Notes: generated from the sequence alone by a model not told the origin. 64,000 nt of DNA from Sphingobium aromaticiconvertens (GCF_037154075.1 NZ_JBANRJ010000001.1:1421501-1485500), one strand, 5' to 3'; positions 16,548 to 25,124 are shown, numbered from the stretch's first letter. Translations and numbers: made by a program.

Positions 16548-16564
16548 TTGAGAATAGTTCGCAA
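16548..16564 (+). promoter_or_regulatory. Fur-like box before TonB receptor
   Basis: TTGAGAATAGTTCGCAA resembles the alphaproteobacterial Fur operator type TGAGAATnATTTGCA. It lies 13 bases before the GTG start at 16577, where bound repressor would block transcription or early elongation. This is judged by eye. Confidence 0.4.
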
Positions 16565-16576
16565 AGGGGCGGTGTG

Positions 16577-18727
16577 GTGAAAAAATCTGGTTTTGCAGCT
16601 ATGTTCAGCTTTGGGGTGATTGCCGTCCCAGCAGCGGCTCAGGCTCAGGATCAGCTTGCCTTGGCGCAGGGAAGTCCCTCGCAGACGATCATCGTGACCG
16701 GCGTTCGGGACGGCTACCAGGCTGATACGACCAGCACCGCCACCCGCACGCCGACGGAGCTCAACGACGTCCCCCAATCAGTCTCCGTTATCACGGAAGC
16801 GCAGATTGACGATCAGGCGATGCGCTCGATCGCCGACGTGCTTCGCTATGTACCCGGCGCGGTGATCTCTCAAGGCGAAGGCCACCGCGATCAGATCATC
16901 CTGCGCGGTAACAACAGCACCGCGGATTTCTTCGTCGATGGCCTGCGTGACGACGTGCAATATTACCGCGGCCTCTACAACGCAGAGCGGATCGAGGTTC
17001 TGAAAGGCCCCAACGCGATGATCTTCGGGCGCGGCGGTGGGGGCGGGATCGTCAACCGCGTCACCAAGCGCCCGGGTGCCAACGCCTTCATCAGCAGCAG
17101 CGGCTCGGCGGACACATATGGCGCATGGTATGTCGATACCGACATCAATCAGCCGATCAGTGGGTCCGCCTCCGCTCGGCTGAACGCCGTTTACGAGGAG
17201 TTCAGCAGCAACCGCGACTTCTACGACGGACGCCGGTTTGCGATCAATCCCACCGTCGCGCTCTCACTTGGCGCCACCACCCGGATAGACCTGGGCTTCG
17301 AATACAATAATGACAAGCGCACGATCGATCGGGGCGTCCCCTCAGCTACGCAAGGCTCTCTGACGAGCCCGTCACGCCCCCTCACCGGCTTCCGCGACAC
17401 CTTCTTCGGTGTGCCGGGGTTCAACGTCAGCGATTTCGAGGCCAAGGTCCTGAGCGGGCGCATCGAGCATCGGTTCGGCGACAACCTGATTCTGACAAGT
17501 CGGGTCCTGTATGGCGACTATGACAAGCTCTATCGAAATGCCTTCGCGGTAACCCCGGTCACCCTGCGCGGGGGCGTCCAGAGCGTCGGCCTTGAAGCCT
17601 ATAGCGATCCCACGACGCGCAAAAACATGCTCAACCAGAACGATCTCGTCTGGACGGTTACGACCGGACCCGTTCGCCATGTGCTGCTCGCCGGCTTCGA
17701 GTTCGGCGATCAGCGCACGCGCAACCAGCGGATCAATGGCTTTTTCGAAAGCGGCGATATCGTGAACGGGGGCCGGCGCGCGTTTGTTGGGTTAGCTGAC
17801 CGGATCACGGTGCCGCCGGTCACGCTGCGCACCACCGCCAATACCGGCTACCGGTCGATCCGGACAAACGCCGACGCCACTGCCTTCTATGTGCAGGACC
17901 AGATCTCGATCGGCGAACATGTCGATGTCATCGGCGGCGTTCGCCGCGACCGCTTCAAGCTTAGCATCGACGATCTCGTCGCCGGGCGGAGCTATAGCCG
18001 GACCGACACCCTCTGGTCTCCCCGTTTGGGCGTAGTGTTGAAGCCGGTGCAACCCGTATCGATCTACGCCAGCTATAGCCGGTCCTTCCTGCCCCAGTCA
18101 GGCGATCAGTTTTCATCGCTCGACATAACAAGCGCCGCGCTGGAGCCGGAGAAATTCGACAATTACGAACTCGGCCTCAAATGGGATATCTTTCCAACGC
18201 TTAACCTGACCGCTGCCGTCTACCGGCTCGACCGCACCAACACTCGCGCGACCGACCCCAACGACGCCACGCGGACGGTGCTTACGGGCGCGCAGCGCAG
18301 CAAAGGGCTAGAGATCGGCCTCAGCGGCGCGATCACACCCCAATGGCAGGTTAGTGCGGGCTATGCCTTGCAGGACGCGGAAATCCGCAAGACAACGAGT
18401 GCGGCTCCTGCCGGCCGCGATGTCCCGCTCGTGCCCAAGCAGCAGGCCTCGCTCTGGACCCGCTACGATTTCACCCCTCGCTTCGGGGCCGGTGTCGGCG
18501 TCTACCGCCAGTCCAAAAGCTTCACCTCGGTCAGCAATACCGCCGTCCTGCCCGCGTTCACCCGCGTCGATGCCGCCGCATTCTTCAAACTCACCCCCCG
18601 GGTCGAGGCGCAAATCAACGTCGAGAACCTCCTCAACAGCAACTATTTCTCGTCCGCCTACAACGACAACAACATCATGCCCGGTGCACCGACGACGGCG
18701 CGAGCGACGGTTAGAATGAGCTTTTAG
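16577..18727 (+). CDS. TonB-dependent siderophore receptor
   Basis: GTG 16577 gives 716 residues, with AAAGGGG about seven bases ahead; the frame is open to 16499 without a signal at that start. After a signal peptide ending AQA-Q there is a TonB box (QTIIVTG), a plug domain (DVPQSVSVITEAQIDDQAM, LRGNNSTADFFVDGLRDDVQYYR, IEVLKGPNAMIFGRGGGGGIVNRVTK) and a 22-strand barrel ending with Phe (RATVRMSF). The RGN...FVDG...YR plug and the GRGGGGG loop are those of catecholate/hydroxamate receptors such as Fiu. It imports ferric siderophores. A Fur-like box overlaps its leader, in line with iron regulation. Why it is between two copper blocks is unclear; copper stress often disturbs iron supply. Confidence 0.93.
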   Translation: MKKSGFAAMFSFGVIAVPAAAQAQDQLALAQGSPSQTIIVTGVRDGYQADTTSTATRTPTELNDVPQSVSVITEAQIDDQAMRSIADVLRYVPGAVISQGEGHRDQIILRGNNSTADFFVDGLRDDVQYYRGLYNAERIEVLKGPNAMIFGRGGGGGIVNRVTKRPGANAFISSSGSADTYGAWYVDTDINQPISGSASARLNAVYEEFSSNRDFYDGRRFAINPTVALSLGATTRIDLGFEYNNDKRTIDRGVPSATQGSLTSPSRPLTGFRDTFFGVPGFNVSDFEAKVLSGRIEHRFGDNLILTSRVLYGDYDKLYRNAFAVTPVTLRGGVQSVGLEAYSDPTTRKNMLNQNDLVWTVTTGPVRHVLLAGFEFGDQRTRNQRINGFFESGDIVNGGRRAFVGLADRITVPPVTLRTTANTGYRSIRTNADATAFYVQDQISIGEHVDVIGGVRRDRFKLSIDDLVAGRSYSRTDTLWSPRLGVVLKPVQPVSIYASYSRSFLPQSGDQFSSLDITSAALEPEKFDNYELGLKWDIFPTLNLTAAVYRLDRTNTRATDPNDATRTVLTGAQRSKGLEIGLSGAITPQWQVSAGYALQDAEIRKTTSAAPAGRDVPLVPKQQASLWTRYDFTPRFGAGVGVYRQSKSFTSVSNTAVLPAFTRVDAAAFFKLTPRVEAQINVENLLNSNYFSSAYNDNNIMPGAPTTARATVRMSF

Positions 18728-19316
18728 ACAGGTGGGAGTTTTCCCGTTGCTGCTGGATGCTTCACCACAGTCGTTCAGCATGCGCTAAACCGCCTCCTCG
18801 TTGGGGGGGCACACTGAACCGCCCCATTCATTTCCTCCAGAAGTCGATAGTGTCGGTCCATCTACCGAGCCGCTACCATTCTTTGACGATTCCGCTGGCC
18901 ATCGTCCAGCTCCTGCGGGCAGCGGCATGGCCATGTGCCGCTGCCCGGCTCACGAGCAATATCGGCGGCTTGTCGCCAATCGCGCTATGTGGCCGCGATA
19001 AACGTCGGCATATGTACGGCCATGCCCTTGCCGGCAGCCGCCACGCACATAATAGTCGCCGCCTCGCTTGACCTAACGAGCACCATGGTTGCCGCCGTAG
19101 CTGCGCTCGGAATGTCAACAGAGGTTAATCAGGGAAATTGAAACAGCGGGACGCGTGGATCGCCGGCCTGCGTGCGAGCTGTGAACGATTGGACGCAATG
19201 GAAAAGTGCGCCGCCGCGCCCGGGGGCGTTCCCGCTTAGTGACATTCGTTCACGTCGGATTCGAGGGGTGTTCGCCGGCCGTGCGTAAAGGATGTGAGCA
19301 CGGCGGAGGAATGAAC
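18728..19316. other. Intergenic region before ECF cassette
   Basis: About 590 bases lack a convincing gene. A plus frame around 18801-19001 contains RCPAHEQ, reminiscent of a zinc-binding primase motif, but it has no flanking homology and stops early, so I treat it as chance or a decayed fragment. The only supported element is the predicted ECF promoter at 19263-19288 near the right end. Confidence 0.45.
19263..19288 (+). promoter_or_regulatory. Predicted ECF sigma promoter (GAGGGG-N13-TGCGTAA), autoregulatory
   Basis: GAGGGG (19263-19268), 13 bases, then TGCGTAA (19282-19288). It stands 28 bases before the first gene of the anti-sigma/sensor/sigma operon, the position expected for sigma-factor autoregulation. 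Four other copies with the same spacing occur in the island. Confidence 0.7.
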
Positions 19317-19601
19317 ATGGATATGGATTTGGACAGCGCCTTGCGCCGCCTTGCCGAGCAGCCGCTTCATCCCCGGCTCGCTGAACTGGAAGGCGATGTC
19401 ATGCGGTTGATCGCGGCGGAGCGGCGCGCCGGCGGCGGAGTGACACTGCGGACTGGCATGCTGGCAGCGGTAGGCGCAGTCGCCTTGGGAGTGGTGGGCG
19501 GCGGCTTGTCGTCCGCAGCGGCGACTGCGCAGGTGCCGGCGCTGACACCTTTCGGGCCCGCCACGCCGCTAGCGCCTTCGACCTTGCTGGCGTTCCAGTG
19601 A
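19317..19601 (+). CDS. CnrY-like small membrane anti-sigma factor (predicted)
   Basis: The 94-residue product has a charged N-terminal cytoplasmic part (DLDSALRRLAEQPLHPRL), one membrane helix (about residues 50-70) and a short Ala/Pro-rich periplasmic tail. CnrY of the nickel/cobalt system is almost the same size and topology, and the gene order here (small single-span protein, periplasmic sensor, ECF sigma) copies cnrYXH. ATG 19317 suits the GGAGGA at 19305-19310 better than ATG 19311, which would be too close. The stop overlaps the next start by four bases (GTGA). Sequence similarity to CnrY cannot be proven by eye; the call rests on topology and context. Confidence 0.6.
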   Translation: MDMDLDSALRRLAEQPLHPRLAELEGDVMRLIAAERRAGGGVTLRTGMLAAVGAVALGVVGGGLSSAAATAQVPALTPFGPATPLAPSTLLAFQ

Positions 19602-20041
19602 CGAGCAGCGCCCGGAGAACGATGCTGATCGCGGCCGTCGTGTTCTTGGCAGCGATCGCAGGCGTGTGGGCTGGGCGCGAGTTGTTCCCTTCCCCACCGA
19701 GCCCGGGCGTGGAACTTCATAGCTTGCTCCACGACGGGCTCGAGCTGGACGAAGCTCAACGGACCAAGCTCGAGACGCTGGAGTCACGCTTCGCCGTTCG
19801 AAGGCGTGCCTTGGAGCTTGAACTCAGGGCCGACAACGCCCGGCTTGCCGACGCCATCGAGGCCGAACATGGTAACGGGCCGCAGGTCGCGGCGGCCGTC
19901 GATCGTTCGCACGGCGCGATGGGCGAGCTCCAAAAGGAGACGTTGAACCATATGTTCGCGATGCGGCAGATCCTGCGGCCCGACCAGGCGAGGACGTTCG
20001 ACCGCGCGGTGGTGAAGGCGCTGACCGCAGACGCGCGGTGA
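19598..20041 (+). CDS. CnrX-like periplasmic heavy-metal sensor
   Basis: GTG 19598 opens a 147-residue protein with an N-terminal membrane anchor (about residues 9-27) and an all-helical periplasmic domain of the heavy-metal-resistance CnrX/CpxP class (ELDEAQRTKLETLESRF, LRPDQARTFDRAV). His41, His45, Glu62, His118 and Met122 fall in the spacing of the nickel/cobalt ligands that I recall for CnrX (42, 46, 63, 119, 123). Metal binding would loosen its grip on the anti-sigma. It is coupled by 4-bp overlaps to both neighbours. The surrounding regulated genes concern copper, so the sensed metal is uncertain. Confidence 0.8.
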   Translation: MTSSARRTMLIAAVVFLAAIAGVWAGRELFPSPPSPGVELHSLLHDGLELDEAQRTKLETLESRFAVRRRALELELRADNARLADAIEAEHGNGPQVAAAVDRSHGAMGELQKETLNHMFAMRQILRPDQARTFDRAVVKALTADAR

Positions 20042-20610
20042 GTCTTGAACTTTCGGCCTGCACGGACGGCGAACTCGCCGCCTTGACGCTCGCTGGACGT
20101 CAGGCCGCCTTCGCCGAGATCATGCGCCGGCACAAGGGGCCGGTTTACCGCCTGATCCGTGCACATATCGGCGATGCCGAAGAGGCGCTTGACCTCACTC
20201 GGGAATGCTTCGCGTCCGCCTTTCAGAACCTGCCAAGATATGACGGAGATCGGCCGCTCGCTGCGTGGCTGGCCCGCGTGGCGATCAACAAGAGCCGCGA
20301 CTGGCATCGGTGGCGTCGCATACGCCAGATATTATCGTTCGCCTCTTCGCTGCCGCCCGAGACGATGGAAAGTGAGTGGGACGAGGCGCCAGGCGCCGAC
20401 GCGGTAACCTTCGATCGCGCAGAACTAGTCCGGCTTTCGCGCGCGGTGTCCCAGCTGCCGGCCACGCTTAAGGAGACGCTCTTGCTGCGGACCGTGGAAG
20501 GCTTGTCCCAAGGGGAAACTGCCGCCGCGCTGGGGATCAGCGGCAAGGCCGTGGAGACGCGGCTCCGGCGCGCGCGAATAAAATTGTCGAATATTCTTAA
20601 TTGCGCATGA
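20038..20610 (+). CDS. ECF-family RNA polymerase sigma factor
   Basis: The 190-residue protein begins at GTG 20038, overlapping the sensor stop (GTGA). Region 2 covers about residues 22-80 (FAEIMRRHKGPVYRLIRAHIGDAEEALDLTRECFASAF, then LAAWLARVAINKSRDWHRWRR) and region 4 about 135-185 (LPATLKETLLLRTVEGLSQGETAAALGISGKAVETRLRRAR). There is no sigma-1.1 or region 3, as expected for ECF factors. It should direct polymerase to the GAGGGG-N13-YGCGTA elements in the island, one of which begins on its own stop codon and faces the second copA. Family assignment is firm; target assignment is inference. Confidence 0.92.
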   Translation: MSLELSACTDGELAALTLAGRQAAFAEIMRRHKGPVYRLIRAHIGDAEEALDLTRECFASAFQNLPRYDGDRPLAAWLARVAINKSRDWHRWRRIRQILSFASSLPPETMESEWDEAPGADAVTFDRAELVRLSRAVSQLPATLKETLLLRTVEGLSQGETAAALGISGKAVETRLRRARIKLSNILNCA

Positions 20611-20634
20611 GGGGGCGGGCTGGTTCATGCGTAA
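20609..20634 (+). promoter_or_regulatory. Predicted ECF sigma promoter for second copAB
   Basis: GAGGGG (20609-20614), 13 bases, TGCGTAA (20628-20634). The -35 element begins within the stop codon of the sigma gene. It is 64 bases before the copA ATG at 20699. Confidence 0.7.
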
Positions 20635-20698
20635 TAAGGGGTAATGTCAGCGGCGGCGTCCCCCGGCTGCAAGCATTGAATTGGAGTGAAGGAACAGC

Positions 20699-22759
20699 AT
20701 GAGCCGCAATCTGAACCGGCGCGACGTGATGCGCGGAACCGCCATGCTCGGCGGCACGCTGGCCATGTCGGCCTATCTGCCAGCCTGGGCGCAACCTGTG
20801 TCGCGCGGCATCGCCAAGCCGCTGCCGACCGTATCAGGCACGGAAATCGCGCTGACGATCGACCGGATGAAGCTGGTCATGGACGGAATTACAACGCCCG
20901 CGATCGGGGTGAACGGCACGGTCCCGGCGCCACTCGTCCGCCTCAAGGAGGGCCAGAAGGTCCGGCTCGCGGTGACCAACAATCTTGACGAGGATAGCTC
21001 GATCCACTGGCACGGTCTCATTCTGCCGTTCCAAATGGACGGCGTGCCGGGCATCAGTTTCCCCGGCATCAAGGCACGTTCGACTTTCGTGTACGAATTT
21101 CCAGTCGTGCAGTCAGGCACCTACTGGTACCACAGCCACTCGGGCGAGCAGGAGCAGGGCGGGCTCTACGGCCCCATCGTCATCGATCCCGCGGGACCCG
21201 ACCCGATCGCATTCGACCGCGAGCATGTGATCGTGCTCTCCGATCACAGCCAGATGACCGGTGAGGAGATCTTCCGCAAGCTCAAGCAGATGGGCGGTGC
21301 CTATTTCAACTATCAGCGCCCGACGCTGAGTGGACTGCTCGCCGGACGGGAAATGCCCCTCAAGGATCGCCTGAAGTGGGGGCAGATGCGGATGGACCCG
21401 GCGGACATCGCGGACGTCACGGGTTCGACCTACACCTTCCTGGTCAATGGCTTTGGGCCTTACGACAATTGGACGGGTCTCTTCCGGCCGGGGGAGCGCG
21501 TCCGGCTACGCATCGTCAACGCCGCGGCGCAGACCAACTTCAACGTCCGCATCCCTGACCTGCCAATGACAGTGGTGCAGGCCGACGGCCAGAACGTCCG
21601 GCCCGTCGAAGTGGACGAGTTCCAGATCGGGGTCGCGGAGACGTTCGACGTGATCGTGACGCCCGGCGACCGCGCCTACAGCTTCGTGTCCGAAGCGATC
21701 GACCGTTCCGGCATGGGGCGCGCCACCCTGGCACCGCGCGAGGGCATGATCGCCCCAGTCCCGCCGCTTCGCCCGCGCACGCTCCTGACCATGACCGACA
21801 TGGGCATGGATATGGGAGGCATGAAGGGGATGGAGGGAATGTCGGGGATGTCCGACGAGAACCCGGTGGCGAAGCGCGGCCTCGACCCCACGGTCCAGCA
21901 GAACGCATCGCGTAACCTGTGGAAGCTAACCGGCTGGAAGGGACCGACTGACCACGGGGCGGTCGCGGTTGCGTCCGGGATGGCCGGCATGGCCGGCATG
22001 GATCATGGCCAAATGAACTCCGGCGCGATGGCGGGAATGGACCACAGCCAAATGGGTGCCAGCGCGTCGGGCATAACCCCAAGCCAGACGGGCAGCGGCG
22101 GCATGGCGGGGATGGACCACGGCGCCATGCAAGGCGGTGCAGGGCAGGCCGGTGGGATGGCCGGAATGGATCACGGCTCCGGGGGCATGGACATGAACAT
22201 GCGCAACCCGAAGAACGCGCCCGGCGTCAAGATGGGGCCGGGGGTGCAGACCATCTCGCCGATGCCGAAGGACCGCACGGCCGAGCCGCCGCAGGGGCTG
22301 GAGGACGTCGATCATCGCGTGCTCACCTATCGCGACCTTGTCGCGCTGGATCGCAACCCGGACGCTCGTGCCCCGGCGCGCCAGTTGGAGATCCACCTGA
22401 CGGGCAATATGGAGCGCTATATGTGGGGCTTTGACGGCCAGAAGCTCAGCGACCCCGCCGACCCCATCCCGTTCCGCAAGGACGAACGCGCGCGCGTCAC
22501 CCTGATCAATGACACGATGATGCCGCACCCAATCCACTTGCACGGGCACTTCTTTGAACTGGTGACCGGGCATGGCGACTTGGCGCCTCGCAAGCACACG
22601 GTGAATGTAGCGCCTGGCGGCAAGATGACGTTCGACGTGACGACCGATGCGGTCGGCGACTGGGCGTTCCACTGCCACAATCTCTATCACATGACCGCAG
22701 GGATGATGCGTGTCGTGACCGTTCGCCCGATGGGCGAGGAGAATCGCGATGCAGCTTAA
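20699..22759 (+). CDS. copA: CopA multicopper oxidase (second copy, long Met-rich form)
   Basis: At 686 residues this CopA is about 120 longer than the first one. It has a Tat signal (NRRDVMRGTAMLGG) and the copper motifs HWHGLIL, WYHSHSGEQEQGG, HPIHLHGHFFEL and HCHNLYHMTAGMM. The extra length is a Met/His-rich insert at about residues 364-521 with at least five GM-A/D-GMDHG-like units, of the sort that scavenges Cu(I) and hands it to the oxidase site. AATTGGAGTGAAGGAAC precedes ATG 20699. It overlaps copB by eleven bases. A predicted ECF promoter lies just upstream, in contrast with the dyad operator of the first copA. Confidence 0.96.
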   Translation: MSRNLNRRDVMRGTAMLGGTLAMSAYLPAWAQPVSRGIAKPLPTVSGTEIALTIDRMKLVMDGITTPAIGVNGTVPAPLVRLKEGQKVRLAVTNNLDEDSSIHWHGLILPFQMDGVPGISFPGIKARSTFVYEFPVVQSGTYWYHSHSGEQEQGGLYGPIVIDPAGPDPIAFDREHVIVLSDHSQMTGEEIFRKLKQMGGAYFNYQRPTLSGLLAGREMPLKDRLKWGQMRMDPADIADVTGSTYTFLVNGFGPYDNWTGLFRPGERVRLRIVNAAAQTNFNVRIPDLPMTVVQADGQNVRPVEVDEFQIGVAETFDVIVTPGDRAYSFVSEAIDRSGMGRATLAPREGMIAPVPPLRPRTLLTMTDMGMDMGGMKGMEGMSGMSDENPVAKRGLDPTVQQNASRNLWKLTGWKGPTDHGAVAVASGMAGMAGMDHGQMNSGAMAGMDHSQMGASASGITPSQTGSGGMAGMDHGAMQGGAGQAGGMAGMDHGSGGMDMNMRNPKNAPGVKMGPGVQTISPMPKDRTAEPPQGLEDVDHRVLTYRDLVALDRNPDARAPARQLEIHLTGNMERYMWGFDGQKLSDPADPIPFRKDERARVTLINDTMMPHPIHLHGHFFELVTGHGDLAPRKHTVNVAPGGKMTFDVTTDAVGDWAFHCHNLYHMTAGMMRVVTVRPMGEENRDAA

Positions 22760-24026
22760 GCTCCTCCTGATCGCGAGCGGCGCAGCGCTCGGCCTGGCAA
22801 CCCCGGCGGCCGCGCAGATGGACCATTCCAATATGCCCGGCATGAAGATGCCGCCGCCAAAGACGCCAGCGGTGAAAAAGCCTGCCGCTAAGAAGCCAGC
22901 AGCGACCAAGCCCGCCGCGCGCAAGAAGTCCGTGAAGCCCGCCGCCAAGTCGACACCGCGCGCGAAGGCGGGATCGGGGGCCAAGCCCGCCGCAAGTCGG
23001 TCCGCCAAGCCGCCGGCCCCTGGAGCGGTCGTTGCCGATCCTCACGCCGGTCATGACATGACGGCCATGCCGGGCATGACTACGCCTGGAGCCAACCCCA
23101 ATCCTGGTGCCGGGCACGACATGTCGGCGATGCCAGATACCTCCGGCGGTGCCGCCCCCGGCCAGCCAGGTGCCATGCAGGGCATGGACCATGGTTCGGG
23201 CGCTATGCAAGGCATGGCAGGTCACGACATGGGAAGCATGCCTCCTTCGGCGACCGGCACGACAATGGTCGGGACCAACCTGCCGGCCGGCAACGCTCCG
23301 CCGCCGCCCATCCCGATGGATCGGGCCGCAGACCAAGTCTACTCTGCCCCCGCCATGGCGCATTCGCAGCAGCATCTGCAGTCGATGCACGGCGGCCAGA
23401 ATTTCTCGCAGGTCATATTTAATCTGGCCGAATACCAGGTCCGCGACGGTCGCGACGCCTATCGATGGGATGGCGGTGCCTGGTACGGTGGCGACATCAA
23501 TCGCCTGGTTCTTAAAACCGAAGGCGAAGGGAACTTTGGGAGAAGCCTGGAAAGGGCGGAGCTGCAGGCGCTCTATGCACGGGCGATCGGACCCTTCACC
23601 GACTTCCAGGCCGGGATTCGTTACGACTTCAAGCCCAACCCCTCCCGTGTCTACGCTACGGTTGGGTTCGAGAGCCTGGCCCCAGGCTTTTTCGATGTGG
23701 AGGGCGCACTGTTCTTGTCTAGCAAGGGTGACGTGCTCGGCCGCGTTGAAGGGTATTACGATCAGCGTATCACCCAGCGCCTGATCCTCCAGCCTCGTCT
23801 CGAAGCGGAATTTGCGGCGCAAGACGTTCCGGAAGACCGGATCGGCTCGGGCTTGTCGGACCTCGAGCTTGGCTTGCGGCTGCGCTACGAGGTGAAGCGC
23901 GAGTTTGCCCCTTATATCGGTGTTTCATACGAGCGCAGAGTGGGCCGCTCTGCTCGTTTTGCACGCGAGGACGGCGAGGATGCGTCATCGACCAGCCTTG
24001 TTCTGGGCATTCGCACATGGTTTTGA
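22749..24026 (+). CDS. copB: CopB outer-membrane copper resistance protein (second copy)
   Basis: This 425-residue CopB has a signal peptide (ending AAA-Q), a long Lys/Ala/Pro-rich segment (about residues 33-95), several Met/His blocks (HAGHDMTAMPGM, GAGHDMSAMPD, GMDHGSGAMQGMAGHDMGSM) and a C-terminal barrel of about 215 residues (FNLAEYQVRDGRDAY, YARAIGPFTDFQAGIRYDFKP, PYIGVSYERRVG) ending in WF. It is about 100 residues longer than the first CopB, all in the disordered N-terminal part. The gene begins eleven bases before the copA stop. It should act with CopA at the periplasm-outer membrane interface. Confidence 0.94.
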   Translation: MQLKLLLIASGAALGLATPAAAQMDHSNMPGMKMPPPKTPAVKKPAAKKPAATKPAARKKSVKPAAKSTPRAKAGSGAKPAASRSAKPPAPGAVVADPHAGHDMTAMPGMTTPGANPNPGAGHDMSAMPDTSGGAAPGQPGAMQGMDHGSGAMQGMAGHDMGSMPPSATGTTMVGTNLPAGNAPPPPIPMDRAADQVYSAPAMAHSQQHLQSMHGGQNFSQVIFNLAEYQVRDGRDAYRWDGGAWYGGDINRLVLKTEGEGNFGRSLERAELQALYARAIGPFTDFQAGIRYDFKPNPSRVYATVGFESLAPGFFDVEGALFLSSKGDVLGRVEGYYDQRITQRLILQPRLEAEFAAQDVPEDRIGSGLSDLELGLRLRYEVKREFAPYIGVSYERRVGRSARFAREDGEDASSTSLVLGIRTWF

Positions 24027-24050
24027 GGCCGATTGGGCTTTGTTGCGTTG
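24025..24050 (+). promoter_or_regulatory. Weak match to ECF promoter before DUF305
   Basis: GAGGCC (24025-24030), 13 bases, TGCGTTG (24044-24050). The spacing is identical to the strong sites but three positions differ. It is 24 bases before ATG 24075, much like the autoregulatory site. It may be a weaker promoter or coincidence. Confidence 0.35.
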
Positions 24051-24074
24051 ACTAAGTCCAAGAAGGAGCAGGCA

Positions 24075-24458
24075 ATGTTTAAGACACTTACAGCTCTGGC
24101 TCTGGCGGCGATGGCAGCGAGCCCGGCTTTGGCTCAGCAGCAGATGCAAGGCATGGACCACTCGAAAATGCAGGGCATGAACCACGACAACATGCCTGGC
24201 ATGAACACGCCCTTCATGCCCGCCGAGATGGCGATGCACGAGAAGATGATGAGGGCCAAAGGCGCCAATGCAAATGAGACGTGGGCCCGCAAGATGATCG
24301 AGCATCACCGCGGTGCGATTGCCATGTCGCAGATCGTTCTCCGCGAGGCGCCCGATGCGAAGACCCGGCAAATGGCTCAGAAGTCTATTGCCGAGCAAAA
24401 CAAGAGCATCGGTGAACTCCAGGCGATGCTCCGGTCGATGAGCAAGCGACCTCAGTGA
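24075..24458 (+). CDS. DUF305 exported protein
   Basis: The 127-residue protein starts at ATG 24075 (AAGAAGGAG upstream) with a signal peptide ending ALA-Q. A Met/His stretch follows (QMQGMDHSKMQGMNHDNMPGM), and the DUF305 core shows the motif MIEHHRGAIAMSQ, plus a four-helix pattern. The HH-x2-A-x2-M motif is a likely metal site. Family members often accompany copper and other metal resistance genes, but no activity has been settled. It follows copB by 48 bases and could be read through from copAB or from its own weak promoter. Confidence 0.88.
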   Translation: MFKTLTALALAAMAASPALAQQQMQGMDHSKMQGMNHDNMPGMNTPFMPAEMAMHEKMMRAKGANANETWARKMIEHHRGAIAMSQIVLREAPDAKTRQMAQKSIAEQNKSIGELQAMLRSMSKRPQ

Positions 24459-24469
24459 TAATCTTCGTT

Positions 24470-24496
24470 CCTCCCGCCCCACGAGGGGGCGGGAGG
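24470..24496 (+). terminator. Strong hairpin between DUF305 and DUF411
   Basis: An 11-bp perfect stem (CCTCCCGCCCC with GGGGCGGGAGG) and a 5-base loop. There is no U run afterwards; it may end transcripts weakly, act as a processing site, or stabilise the upstream mRNA. Confidence 0.45.
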
Positions 24497-24516
24497 AATG
24501 ACCAAGGAGTTTTTCC

Positions 24517-24966
24517 ATGAAGACAGCTTTACGATCCGCGCTTACTGCCGCAGCCTTGTTGGTTCCGGTTGCCGTCAGCGCGGCCACCCCGATCGTTATG
24601 CACCGCGATCCCGGCTGCGGCTGTTGCGCCAAGTGGGCAGCACAGGTGCAGCGGCAGCTCGGGCGCCAGGTGCGCGTCGTCGATGATTCCAATCGCCCGG
24701 CGCTGCAGAAGCGCGCGGGGGTCCCTGCGGACGTCTCGTCTTGCCACACAGCAATCGCCGATGGGATGGCTTTCGAGGGCCACGTGCCGATTGCCGACAT
24801 GAAGCGGGCTCTGGCGACCCGGCCCAAGGGTGTGCGAGGCCTCGCGGTCGGCGGTATGCCGCTCGGCTCGCCGGGAATGGAAGTGCCGGGCGTCAAGGCG
24901 CAGGCCTATGACGTGGTCGCCTTCGGCTCCACCGGGCGCCGCCTATTTGCCCGCCACGGCAGCTGA
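24517..24966 (+). CDS. DUF411 exported metal-related protein (second copy)
   Basis: This 149-residue paralogue of the protein at 14336 has a signal peptide (ending SAA-T), HRDPGCGCCAKWA with the CxCC centre (about residues 32-35), SSCHTAIADGMAFEGHVP and GLAVGGMPLGSPGMEVPG. The two copies agree in nearly every motif but differ widely elsewhere, so they are old paralogues and not a recent duplication. ATG 24517 is preceded by CCAAGGAG. It is separated from DUF305 by a strong hairpin. A periplasmic Cu(I)-binding or transfer role is likely from context, unproven. Confidence 0.88.
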   Translation: MKTALRSALTAAALLVPVAVSAATPIVMHRDPGCGCCAKWAAQVQRQLGRQVRVVDDSNRPALQKRAGVPADVSSCHTAIADGMAFEGHVPIADMKRALATRPKGVRGLAVGGMPLGSPGMEVPGVKAQAYDVVAFGSTGRRLFARHGS

Positions 24967-25124
24967 TTGGCGATTTTTTCGGGGCGGGGCCGCAGGACGC
25001 GGTCGCCGCAGCTGGTGTAGCTCCACGGTCCAGTTCGTCTTGGAGAGCAGACGATGAGTTTCACAAGAGGATTCGGACGGGTGAGGCAACGGGAATTGAT
25101 GAGTATGAATCAAGGAGTTGGGTG

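Noticed and set aside
18801..19001. Short frame with RCPAHEQ, reminiscent of a primase zinc motif
   Set aside because: Only a few residues match, there is no flanking homology, and it ends soon after. Chance is more likely.
22000..22200. Repeated GGCATGG/GATCACGG units in copA considered as a CRISPR or DNA repeat array
   Set aside because: They are in-frame codons for Met/His repeats with variable spacing; no CRISPR-like spacers or cas genes are present anywhere in the window.
24470..24496. Considered as part of an ECF promoter because it contains GAGGGG
   Set aside because: No GCGTA box stands 13 bases downstream; the G run belongs to a hairpin.
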